Positions 14,265-20,622 of a DNA stretch of 20,622 nucleotides are shown piece after piece. Positions within the stretch are counted from its first letter, which is position 1, and each line of letters starts with the position of its first letter. The DNA is taken from the NCBI GenBank assembly GCA_002403855.1, contig DHIO01000035.1, forward strand, positions 121,102-141,723, given 5' to 3'. The notes beneath the pieces are model-generated. The model worked only from the letters and a program-made list of their open reading frames with translations, searched no databases and was not told where the DNA came from. Origin of the DNA: Acidimicrobiia bacterium UBA4744. Lineage in GTDB: Bacteria; Actinomycetota; Acidimicrobiia; Spongiisociales; UBA4744. A program made the position numbers and the translations under genes.

Positions 14265-15202
14265 GGAACGATCCAGGTGCCCGTGTCGCCTGCAATCGCC
14301 TTGGCGATGTTCTCGGGGTTGGTGATCAGTGCCCGGTGACCGCCCCCCTCGAGGAATTGCACGACGGCCCGCATTTTGGGTGCCATCGACCCCTCCGCGA
14401 AATGGGTGCCCTCGGCGAGGTACTGCTTCACCTCGGCGAGGGTCAAGCGGTCTACCCACTCCTGCTCGGGGGTTCCGAATCGCAGAGCGACCTTCTCCAC
14501 CGCCGTCGAGATCAACAGCAGGTCGGCGTCGATCTCTCTGGCGAGCAGGGCCGAGGCCAGGTCCTTGTCGATGACGGCCGCCACTCCCTTGAGATCCCCG
14601 CTCTCGTCGGCGACGACGGGTATCCCGCCGCCTCCGACGGTGATCACGACCATCCCGGCGTTCATGAGGGTGCGAACGGCTTCGATCTCGACAATCCGCA
14701 CCGGCTGGGGAGAGGCCACGACCCGACGCCAGCCGCGACCGGCATCTTCCACGACGTCCCAGCCTTCTTCGTCGTGCCGGCGCTTGGCCTCTGCCTCGTC
14801 GAGAAAGGTGCCGATCGGCTTGGACGGGTTCTGCATGGCGGGATCGTCGGCACTGACCTCGACCTGGGTGACAACCGTGGCCACTTGCTTGTCGAGCCCC
14901 ATCGCTCGAAAGTCGTTGATCAGGTTCTGCTGGAGCATGTAGCCGATGGCTCCTTGCGTATCGGCCCCAGCTACGTCCATGGGAACTTCGTGGAGCTCTT
15001 TGCGCGAAAGCTCCGACCGCCGCAGGATGAACCCGACCTGTGGTCCGTTGCCGTGGGAGATCGCCACGTCCCAACCGGCCTTCACCAACTGGGCGATGTG
15101 GTGATCGGTCTCTCCGGCCGCCACGTACTGGTCCTCGACGCTCTGGTGATCCTTGTCGGTAATCAGCGAATTTCCGCCGATGGCGATAACTGCTCTCGGC
15201 AT
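14261..15202 (-). CDS. arcC: Carbamate kinase
   Basis: Catalyses carbamoyl phosphate + ADP to carbamate (then CO2 and ammonia) + ATP, usually the energy-conserving last step of arginine, ureide or purine fermentation. The 313-aa length is standard. Visible motifs are VIAIGGNSLI at 5-14, ISHGNGPQVGF near 49-59, VITVGGGGIPVV in the middle, and DKDLASALLA. It starts 3 nt after the PyrB-like stop and its stop overlaps the start of the threonine-synthase-like gene. Pairing with two carbamoyltransferases in one locus, without arginine deiminase, indicates that the carbamoyl phosphate comes from phosphorolysis of some other carbamoylated compound. YqeA in E. coli is the comparable gene in the ygeW cluster. 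Confidence 0.95.
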   Translation of the reverse strand: MPRAVIAIGGNSLITDKDHQSVEDQYVAAGETDHHIAQLVKAGWDVAISHGNGPQVGFILRRSELSRKELHEVPMDVAGADTQGAIGYMLQQNLINDFRAMGLDKQVATVVTQVEVSADDPAMQNPSKPIGTFLDEAEAKRRHDEEGWDVVEDAGRGWRRVVASPQPVRIVEIEAVRTLMNAGMVVITVGGGGIPVVADESGDLKGVAAVIDKDLASALLAREIDADLLLISTAVEKVALRFGTPEQEWVDRLTLAEVKQYLAEGTHFAEGSMAPKMRAVVQFLEGGGHRALITNPENIAKAIAGDTGTWIVP

Positions 15203-15205
15203 CGG

Positions 15206-16156
15206 CTACTCCATCGTCCCCAGGACCAGCGCCAGCAGCGCCATCCGCATCACGACACCGTTGTAGGCCTCCTGCCAGTAGCGGGCATGCTTGAGCTGGT
15301 CGACCTCGGGCAGCAGTTCGTCCATCCTGGGCAGGGAGTGCAGCACGATCGAGTCGCCCTTGGCCTTCTTCATGACCTCTTTGGTGATCCGATAGTTGTC
15401 GGCGGTGAAGCCGTACTCGTCAGCTTTTTCCTGTCGGGCCTGGGTGTAGTCGGGCTGTACGACCGGCTCCATGTAGATGACGTCGGCCTCCTCGATGACA
15501 TCGTTGATGTGATCGACGATCCGCCATGAGGTGCCCTTGTCATCCAGTTCGGCGAGGAACTCATCGGTGGGGGACATATCCTCGGGAGCCAGGATGACCA
15601 TTTCGGCATCGAACTGGCTGAGGGCGTAGCCGATCGAATGCATGGTGCGCATGCGGTGGTCACCGATGCAGACGAAGGTCTTTCCGTCGACGCTGCCCGT
15701 TTCTTTCTGAACTGTGTACAGGTCGGTGAGCACCTGAGTCGGGTGCTCGCCCCAACCGTCACCGGCGTTGATCACGGGGATCGATGCCCAGCGGGCGGCC
15801 TCGTGGGGAGCGCCCTGCTGGAAGTGGCGCATGACCAGCACGTCGCCGTAGTACTCCAGCATGTGGACGGTGTCTTTGATGGTCTCCTGGTAGAAGTCGC
15901 CGGCTCGGGTCATCTTGGCGTCGGCGAACCCGGTTACGTGCCCGCCCAGGCGGTGCATGGCCGCCTCGTGGGCGAGCCGGGTGCGAGTGGACGGTTGATA
16001 GAACGCCGTCACCATCGTCTTGTGGGCGAGCAGGTCGGTGTTGCGACGCTCCCGGGCGATAGGCTCGAGCCGGTCGGCAATCTCGAATACGTGGAAGAAC
16101 TCGTTCCGTTCGAAGTCCTTGAGCGACAGGATGTCCCGTCCTGCGAAGCTGCGCAT
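15206..16156 (-). CDS. Aspartate carbamoyltransferase-like (PyrB-family) carbamoyltransferase, probably with a different substrate
   Basis: A 316-aa member of the aspartate/ornithine carbamoyltransferase family. The carbamoyl-phosphate site is intact: STRTR at 56-60, HPTQ at 138-141, and HSLPRMDE at 273-280 in place of HPLPRVDE. The overall order follows E. coli PyrB closely (MHRLGG, VMRHFQQGA, NAGDG, YNGVVMRMALLALVLG). By eye alignment the 80s loop is altered: residues 78-92 (ADAKMTRAGDFYQET) lack the lysine equivalent to K84, and the R229 position reads EPVV instead of TRVQ. Both residues contact aspartate in PyrB, so another acceptor is likely. The start at 16156 is chosen for its AGGAG site 6 nt upstream; a longer reading from 16252 would run into the promoter region. 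It is first in a catabolic-looking operon with carbamate kinase, divergent from the GntR regulator. Confidence 0.85.
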   Translation of the reverse strand: MRSFAGRDILSLKDFERNEFFHVFEIADRLEPIARERRNTDLLAHKTMVTAFYQPSTRTRLAHEAAMHRLGGHVTGFADAKMTRAGDFYQETIKDTVHMLEYYGDVLVMRHFQQGAPHEAARWASIPVINAGDGWGEHPTQVLTDLYTVQKETGSVDGKTFVCIGDHRMRTMHSIGYALSQFDAEMVILAPEDMSPTDEFLAELDDKGTSWRIVDHINDVIEEADVIYMEPVVQPDYTQARQEKADEYGFTADNYRITKEVMKKAKGDSIVLHSLPRMDELLPEVDQLKHARYWQEAYNGVVMRMALLALVLGTME

Positions 16157-16230
16157 AGTGCACTCCTCTTGTTCGTCGGTCCCGGGCAGGAAGCCCGCCA
16201 CTGGACAGCGAGCCGGACCTCCTGTACGAT

Positions 16231-16249
16231 TTGTAATACAAGCATACAA
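16231..16249. promoter_or_regulatory. Candidate GntR-family operator: TTGTA half-sites
   Basis: TTGTA-A-TACAA (16231-16241) is a perfect inverted repeat, and a third half-site TACAA follows at 16245-16249; a weaker TGTA lies at 16223-16226. This AT-rich patch is in the 128-nt gap between the PyrB-like gene (starts 16156) and the GntR gene (starts 16285). Position and symmetry suit binding by the adjacent GntR/UTRA protein to control both directions, including its own gene. I could not assign -35/-10 boxes with confidence. Confidence 0.55.
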
Positions 16250-16284
16250 CATGATGACCCGACCGGCTAGTTAGGATTTGCCCG

Positions 16285-17016
16285 ATGATCACCCGCAGCC
16301 CCTCGCTCACCGAGCAGGCGAAGGCCCACATCAAAGAGCGAATCCTCAGTGGGGACTTCGAAGAAGGACGGATTCCTTCGGAAACGGAGTTGGCAGCCGA
16401 TCTGGGAGTGAGCCGCACGACGATTCGCGATGCGCTGAGCCGGCTCGAACACGAGGGCACCATCTACCGCAAGCAAGGGGCGGGGACGTTCGTCAATGAA
16501 CCCGGCTTGCAGATCAAGTCACGCCTCGAAGAGATCTGGTCGTACGAAGAAGTGCTCACCGACCACGGGTACACACCTTCGGTCCGGGTCGGGAAGGTCC
16601 TGACCGAGTCGGCTTCGGAGCGACTCGCCGCCGAACTGAACCTCGCGCCCGGCGACCCGGTGGTCGTGTTCGAGAAGGTGTTCCTCGAGAACGATCTGCC
16701 GGTGGTGCTCACCACCAACCGAATACCCGGGGGACTGGTGTCGGTGCGCGTCAAAGACTCGGACGGCAAGAAACCGCTCTACGAATTGCTCGAAGACCAC
16801 TGCGGGCGGTCTCTGTCCTACTACCTGTCCGAGATCATCCCGGTGGCGTTGGGCACCTACGAGGCCGGGCAACTGGGCGTTGCTCGCCGCACCCCATCCC
16901 TCAGTTTTGAGGAGATCGGATTCGACCAGGACAACGAACCGGTGGTCAAAGCCACCTCATTCTTCAGAGACGATCTGCTCCGCTTTCGCCTGATCAGGCG
17001 GAAAGCCGGAGCCTGA
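16285..17016 (+). CDS. GntR-family transcriptional regulator, HutC/UTRA subfamily
   Basis: A 243-aa ligand-responsive DNA-binding protein. The N-terminal winged helix-turn-helix spans about residues 6-75, with the hallmark FEEGRIPSETELAADLGVSR, TTIRDALSRLEHEGTIYRKQG and GAGTFV wing. The C-terminal UTRA effector domain spans about 90-238. UTRA regulators typically sense small amino-acid, sugar or amine derivatives and repress catabolic operons. The start ATG at 16285 has AGGA 8 nt upstream. The gene is divergent from the carbamoyltransferase/carbamate kinase operon, and 13 nt separate its stop from the YgeW-like gene. It is therefore cotranscribed with the rightward operon and probably controls both arms; a TTGTA inverted repeat in the gap is its likely site. 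Confidence 0.92.
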   Translation: MITRSPSLTEQAKAHIKERILSGDFEEGRIPSETELAADLGVSRTTIRDALSRLEHEGTIYRKQGAGTFVNEPGLQIKSRLEEIWSYEEVLTDHGYTPSVRVGKVLTESASERLAAELNLAPGDPVVVFEKVFLENDLPVVLTTNRIPGGLVSVRVKDSDGKKPLYELLEDHCGRSLSYYLSEIIPVALGTYEAGQLGVARRTPSLSFEEIGFDQDNEPVVKATSFFRDDLLRFRLIRRKAGA

Positions 17017-17029
17017 CCAAGGAGCACAC

Positions 17030-18004
17030 ATGCAGACGTACCTGCACGGACGAGACATGATCACTACCCAGGAATGGACCAAGGACGAACTCGACACGAT
17101 CATCGACGTGGCTCTCGATCTCAAACGCAAGCGGGCGCTGGGTGAACCCCACGCCCTCCTGCGCGACAAGGTGCTGGCCATGTTGTTCTTCTTCTCGAGC
17201 ACCCGAACCAGAGCGAGCTTCGAAGCGGGGATGGCTCAGTTGGGCGGACATGCGATGTTCCTCGACAGCACCACCACTCAGATCGGTCACGGCGACACCT
17301 GGAAAGAGATCGGCGAGATCCTGGGTCGCTACAACGACGGGATTGCCATCCGCCAGGTCGACTGGGGGATCGGCAACCAGTACATCCGGGCGGTGGCCGA
17401 GGCAAGCCGCACCCCGGTCCTCAACATGCAGTGCGACCAATACCATCCCTTCCAGGCCCTCGCCGACCTGCTCACGATCATCGAGCAGAAGGGAGACCCT
17501 TCGAAGCTGACGATCAACATGAGCTACGCCTATGCGGCCAGCTATCAGAAGCCGATCAGCGTGCCCCAGAGCGTCATTCTGTTGATGACCCGCTTCGGTG
17601 CCAACGTTCGCCTCACCCGGCCCCCCGAGTTCAAGCTGATGCCGGAAATCGTGGCCCAGGCCGAGGAGAACGCCAGGAAGGCTCACGGCAACTTCGAGAT
17701 CGTCGAGGACTTCGAGGATGGCATGGCCGGCGCCGACGTCGTCTACGCCAAGGCGTGGGGTTCGATGCTGACCACGTCCGACCTCGACGAGTCGGCCAAG
17801 ATCTCCGAGAAATACCAGGATTGGATCGTCGATCCCCGCCGTATGGAGATGGCCGATGAGGATGCCATCTATATGCACCCGCTGCCGGCCGATCGCAACA
17901 TCGAGGTTGCCGATGCGGTCATCGACGGCCGCTGGAGCCGGGTATTCGACCAGGCCGAGAATCGACTGCACGCTCAGAAGGCGGTGATGGCGCTCACCAT
18001 GTAG
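17030..18004 (+). CDS. YgeW-like knotted carbamoyltransferase
   Basis: A 324-aa carbamoyltransferase that resembles E. coli YgeW more than OTCase or ATCase. Shared stretches, as I recall YgeW, include STRTR at 57-61, TQIGHGDTWKE (83-93), VLNMQCDQYHPFQALADL (130-147), SYAYAASYQKPISVPQ (165-180), LMTRFG (185-190) and DVVYAKAWGSM (236-246). HPLPADRN at 283-290 replaces the YgeW HCLPAD. It is shorter than YgeW (about 396 aa), lacking the N-terminal extension and an insert before the HPLP motif. YgeW belongs to the knotted transcarbamylases with uncertain natural substrate and lies in a cluster tied to purine/ureide catabolism. AAGGAG sits 5 nt before the ATG. With carbamate kinase nearby, it likely works in the phosphorolytic direction on a carbamoylated amine. 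Ornithine is not supported as substrate. Confidence 0.85.
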   Translation: MQTYLHGRDMITTQEWTKDELDTIIDVALDLKRKRALGEPHALLRDKVLAMLFFFSSTRTRASFEAGMAQLGGHAMFLDSTTTQIGHGDTWKEIGEILGRYNDGIAIRQVDWGIGNQYIRAVAEASRTPVLNMQCDQYHPFQALADLLTIIEQKGDPSKLTINMSYAYAASYQKPISVPQSVILLMTRFGANVRLTRPPEFKLMPEIVAQAEENARKAHGNFEIVEDFEDGMAGADVVYAKAWGSMLTTSDLDESAKISEKYQDWIVDPRRMEMADEDAIYMHPLPADRNIEVADAVIDGRWSRVFDQAENRLHAQKAVMALTM

Positions 18005-18046
18005 CGAGTGGGCCAGTCAGTATCAGCAGAGGAAGGGGTTTGGGGC

Positions 18047-19183
18047 ATGTTCGAGAAAGAGTGGATCACCGTCAATCCGGCCGGGTCCCGGCGGGTCATC
18101 GTCACCAAGGACCTACCGGGTGATCACTGGAAGCAGATCCTCCAGCAGGCGGATTGCTCCATCGAGATCTGCACGGACACGGCGGTGTTGTCCCCCGAGG
18201 AGATCAAAGCCCGGATCGGCAGCAAGTGTGATGGAGCGATCGGCCAGCTGACCGAAGACTGGAACGCTGAGCTCTTTGCCGCTTTGCGGGCCGCGGGTGG
18301 AACCGCGTTCAGTAACGGAGCCGTCGGTTACAACAATGTCGATGTGGCGGCGGCGACCGCCAACGGCATCCCGGTCGGGAACACCCCCGGCGTCTTGACG
18401 GAGACCACGGCGGAGATGGCGGTTGCCCTGACCTTTGCGGCCGGACGGCGTGTCACCGAAGCGGATCGGTTCATGCGGGCCGGGAAGTACGAGGGCTGGC
18501 TGCCCACCATGTTCCTGGGGCAGCGCTTCGTTGGTAAGACCGTGGGGGTCGTCGGAGCCGGTCGCATCGGAAGTGCATATGCGCGGATGATGGTGGAAGG
18601 GCACAAGATGCACCTCGTTTACTACGACCTCTATCCCAACGAGGATCTCGAGCGGTACGTGGCGGCCTATTCCGCTTTCCTGGTCGAACATGGTGAGGCC
18701 CCGCTCACCTGCCGGCGCTTGGACAGCGTGGCCGAGGTGCTTCGCCGGGCCGATGTGGTCAGCCTCCACACGGTGCTGGACGGCAGCACCCACCACCTGA
18801 TCGACGCTCGGGCGCTGTCTGTGATGAAACCGGATGCCGTTCTGGTGAACTCGAGCCGCGGGCCGGTGATCGACGAAGCCGCGCTGGTGGAGCACTGCCG
18901 TGCCAACCCCGAATTCCGGGTCGGCCTCGATGTCTTCGAGGACGAGCCCGCCATGAAACCGGGCCTGGCCGAACTGGACAATGTGGTGGTCGTTCCCCAC
19001 ATCGCTTCGGCGACGGTCTGGACCCGGGAGGGAATGTCCAGCCTGGCGGCCGCCAACGTGGCCGCGATACTCCAGGGGTATCCGGTCTGGGACGGCGACG
19101 ACATCACCCCGTTCCTGTCGGGAGACGTACCCCAGGCCGCCCCCAGCATCGTCAACGCGGCAGACCTACAGGGAGGAAACTGA
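18047..19183 (+). CDS. D-2-hydroxyacid dehydrogenase, plant-type (HPR1-like) hydroxypyruvate reductase
   Basis: Predicted to reduce hydroxypyruvate (possibly also glyoxylate) to D-glycerate with NADH. The 378-aa protein shows GAGRIG at 170-175 with D194 at the end of the second strand (NADH preference), catalytic R271 (NSSRGP), E300 (DVFEDEP) and H318 (PHIASA). Long stretches match Arabidopsis peroxisomal HPR1 as I recall it: GQLTEDW, VGYNNVDV, GNTPGVLTETTAE, YEGWLP, GRIGSAYARMMVEG, RGPVIDEAALVEH, MKPGLAEL and WTREGM. It also has HPR1's extra segment between strand 2 and the catalytic region. No peroxisomal-type C-terminal tripeptide is present (ends GGN). The start at 18047 is chosen for AGAGGAAGGGG upstream and the MFEKEWITVNP N-terminus; an in-frame upstream start near 18008 is not needed. 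Its stop overlaps the aminotransferase start (TGATG), so the pair likely handle serine/hydroxypyruvate or a related amino/keto/hydroxy acid. Confidence 0.9.
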   Translation: MFEKEWITVNPAGSRRVIVTKDLPGDHWKQILQQADCSIEICTDTAVLSPEEIKARIGSKCDGAIGQLTEDWNAELFAALRAAGGTAFSNGAVGYNNVDVAAATANGIPVGNTPGVLTETTAEMAVALTFAAGRRVTEADRFMRAGKYEGWLPTMFLGQRFVGKTVGVVGAGRIGSAYARMMVEGHKMHLVYYDLYPNEDLERYVAAYSAFLVEHGEAPLTCRRLDSVAEVLRRADVVSLHTVLDGSTHHLIDARALSVMKPDAVLVNSSRGPVIDEAALVEHCRANPEFRVGLDVFEDEPAMKPGLAELDNVVVVPHIASATVWTREGMSSLAAANVAAILQGYPVWDGDDITPFLSGDVPQAAPSIVNAADLQGGN

Positions 19184-20379
19184 TGATGACCATTGCCGAT
19201 CGAATCGACCGCCTTGGCACCGAGACGGCGTTCGCCGTTTCGGCTGAGGCGAATGCCTTTGCCGCGCAGGGCAACAAGGTGTACCCGTTCCACCTGGGTG
19301 ATATCAACCTGCCGACCCCTTCTACGGTGGTCGAGGGCGCCTGGAAGGCCCTGCAGGATGGGAAGACCGGCTACTGCCCAAATGCGGGCATTCCGCAACT
19401 CAGGGAAGCCGTAGCAGCCGACGTCTCGGCGTCTCACCACGTCGAGTACGGGCCGGACAATGTGGCGGCTCAACCGGGCGGCAAACCAACCATCGGCAAG
19501 TTCATCCTGGCGCTCATGAACCCGGGTGACGAGGTGCTGTATCCCAACCCCGGTTATCCGATCTACGAGTCGCAGATCGAGTTCAACGGCGGCGTTGCCG
19601 TCCCGTACGGCTACGTGGAGGGCGAGGACAACTTCGGCCTCGACTTCGAGTCGATCGAGCAAGGCATCACCCCGAAGACCCGGCTGTTGATCCTCAACGA
19701 CCTGCAGAACCCGACCGGCGCCGAATGCTCTCCGGAAGAGCACCAGCGTCTGGCCGAGCTGGTTCGCAAACACGACCTGTACGTGCTGGCCGACGAGGCC
19801 TACTTCGACATGCGCTACGACGGGACCAGCCGGTCGTTCGTCGAGCAGCCCGGCATGGTCGAGCGCACGGTGATCCTCTACACGTTCTCGAAGAAGTTCG
19901 CTATGACCGGATGGCGGTTGGGGGCCAGTATCGGCCCGAAGGAAATCATCGACGTGATCGCCAAGATCAACGTCAACGACGAATCCTGCTCCAACCACTT
20001 CATCCAGTACGGAGCCGTGGCCGGGCTGACTGGTAGCCAAACCGAGGTCAAGGCGATCCTCGACACGCTGCGGGAGCGGCGTGATGCGCTGGCGGCGGGT
20101 CTCAACTCGATCGCCGGGGTTCGTACGTACGTGCCCAACGCAACGTTCTATCTCTACCCCAACGTGACGGGTGCCATGGCCAACAAGGGTATGGACGACT
20201 ATGAAGAGTTCCGACGAGCGGTCTTGCACAACACGGGGGTCTCGTTCACCAACCGGCTGCACTTCGGCCGGATGCAAGGGGGCGAAACGGAGAAGTACAT
20301 CCGTTTCGCCTACTCCGGAATCGATGTGGACGAAATCAACGAAGGTGTGGCCAAGATGAAGGCCTACCTGGAAGGCTGA
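19183..20379 (+). CDS. Class I/II PLP-dependent aminotransferase (fold type I)
   Basis: A 398-aa aspartate-aminotransferase-superfamily enzyme. PLP-contacting residues are visible: N176 in NPTG (176-179), D204 and Y207 in LADEAY, K237 in FSKKFAMTGWRLG, and R374 (YIRFAYS) for the substrate carboxylate. GYCPNAGIPQLREA (64-77) is the N-terminal substrate-loop region. Its ATG at 19183 shares a base with the dehydrogenase stop and has GGGAGG 6 nt upstream. Coupling with an HPR1-like dehydrogenase suggests it makes the keto acid that the dehydrogenase reduces, for example serine to hydroxypyruvate with glyoxylate or pyruvate as acceptor. Serine:glyoxylate aminotransferases are usually class V, so this assignment is by context only and alanine or aspartate remain possible substrates. 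It is the last gene in the rightward operon within view. Confidence 0.9.
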   Translation: MMTIADRIDRLGTETAFAVSAEANAFAAQGNKVYPFHLGDINLPTPSTVVEGAWKALQDGKTGYCPNAGIPQLREAVAADVSASHHVEYGPDNVAAQPGGKPTIGKFILALMNPGDEVLYPNPGYPIYESQIEFNGGVAVPYGYVEGEDNFGLDFESIEQGITPKTRLLILNDLQNPTGAECSPEEHQRLAELVRKHDLYVLADEAYFDMRYDGTSRSFVEQPGMVERTVILYTFSKKFAMTGWRLGASIGPKEIIDVIAKINVNDESCSNHFIQYGAVAGLTGSQTEVKAILDTLRERRDALAAGLNSIAGVRTYVPNATFYLYPNVTGAMANKGMDDYEEFRRAVLHNTGVSFTNRLHFGRMQGGETEKYIRFAYSGIDVDEINEGVAKMKAYLEG

Positions 20380-20622
20380 AGGTCCAAGCAAGAGCGACAA
20401 GCATCAACGGGCCGGCAGTGCCGTTCTCCCCGGGCGTGAGCCGGGGAGGTGGCCCAGCGGAGTGAGACCGAGGGGCTCCTTCTGCTCGAATCTCGATGTT
20501 CCTGCTGTTTGCGGCTGCCGGCTGAAGGCGGCTGCGTTGCCGGCTGAACCGAGGGTCTGAAGTCGGATTTCCCGTCAAGACGCGGCGAAGATTGCCGATG
20601 AACCATGGGTGCAGGGAACCCG
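20380..20622. other. Right-end noncoding stretch
   Basis: No gene I can support lies in these 243 bases. They hold a strong hairpin at 20426-20448 and an 11-bp direct repeat, TGCCGGCTGAA, at 20516-20526 and 20538-20548. The CCGGGGAGGTGGCCCAGCGG and GAGTGAGACCGAGGGG stretches look like low-complexity intergenic sequence rather than coding sequence. The last bases could precede a gene beyond the edge. Confidence 0.5.
20426..20448 (+). terminator. Hairpin after the aminotransferase gene, candidate terminator
   Basis: CTCCCCGG (20426-20433) and CCGGGGAG (20441-20448) form a perfect 8-bp stem with a 7-nt loop, 47 nt after the aminotransferase stop. No U-run follows. It is a plausible end for the GntR/YgeW-like/HPR/aminotransferase transcript. 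Confidence 0.5.

Noticed and set aside
12963..15074. Extended 703-aa reading of the threonine-synthase-like gene
   Set aside because: The extension is an out-of-frame reading of carbamate kinase; the start at 14264 overlaps the kinase stop.
14336..15529. 397-codon plus-strand frame over carbamate kinase and the PyrB-like gene
   Set aside because: Antisense to two well-supported enzymes; no domain in the translation.
15206..16252. Longer 348-aa version of the PyrB-like protein starting at 16252
   Set aside because: The extra residues overlap the putative operator and promoter region and lack a ribosome binding site; the start at 16156 has AGGAG.
18667..20400. 577-codon minus-strand frame over the dehydrogenase and aminotransferase
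   Set aside because: Antisense shadow of two coupled enzymes with complete active sites.

Overview
This is a GC-rich window with dense, tightly packed genes, GTG starts mixed with ATG, and Actinobacteria-like proteins. My best guess is an actinobacterium, possibly of the Acidimicrobiia type; no rRNA or tRNA is present to settle it. I recognised 19 protein-coding genes (one cut by the left edge) and no mobile element, CRISPR array or RNA gene.

Region 1 (1-6852, mostly minus strand) is a corrinoid-dependent C1 (methyl-transfer) locus. One operon reads corrinoid protein, MtmB-family methyltransferase, MtgA-like corrinoid:tetrahydrofolate methyltransferase, then a RACo-like reductive activator that runs off the left edge. 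A second corrinoid protein/MtmB-family pair is nearby. A divergent TetR regulator sits between the two modules, with an inverted repeat in its shared upstream region. Both methyltransferases look like homologues of archaeal monomethylamine methyltransferase MtmB. The position that holds pyrrolysine there is an ordinary Gly (module 1) or Leu (module 2), so these are non-pyrrolysine members with unknown substrates.

Region 2 (6995-9552) has a GcvT-like (folate-dependent aminomethyltransferase/demethylase family) gene behind a structured leader, a DUF1638 gene, a hairpin between converging genes, and an SRPBCC-domain gene whose ribosome binding site lies inside a small hairpin.

Region 3 (9702-20379) is a nitrogen and carbamoyl-group locus around a GntR/UTRA regulator. 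Leftward run a PyrB-like carbamoyltransferase, carbamate kinase, a threonine-synthase-like enzyme and a second fold-type-II PLP enzyme (start/stop overlaps or 3-nt gaps), then NADP-type glutamate dehydrogenase and a small unknown protein. Rightward run the GntR gene, a YgeW-like carbamoyltransferase, a 2-hydroxyacid dehydrogenase very like plant peroxisomal hydroxypyruvate reductase HPR1, and a class I aminotransferase.

Inferred joint role: methyl groups are taken from an unknown methylated (probably N-methylated) compound to tetrahydrofolate, while the carbamoyltransferases plus carbamate kinase split a ureido/carbamoyl compound and recover ATP. PLP enzymes, aminotransferase, hydroxypyruvate reductase and glutamate dehydrogenase would handle the amino-acid skeleton and ammonium. 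The link between the two halves is only by neighbourhood.
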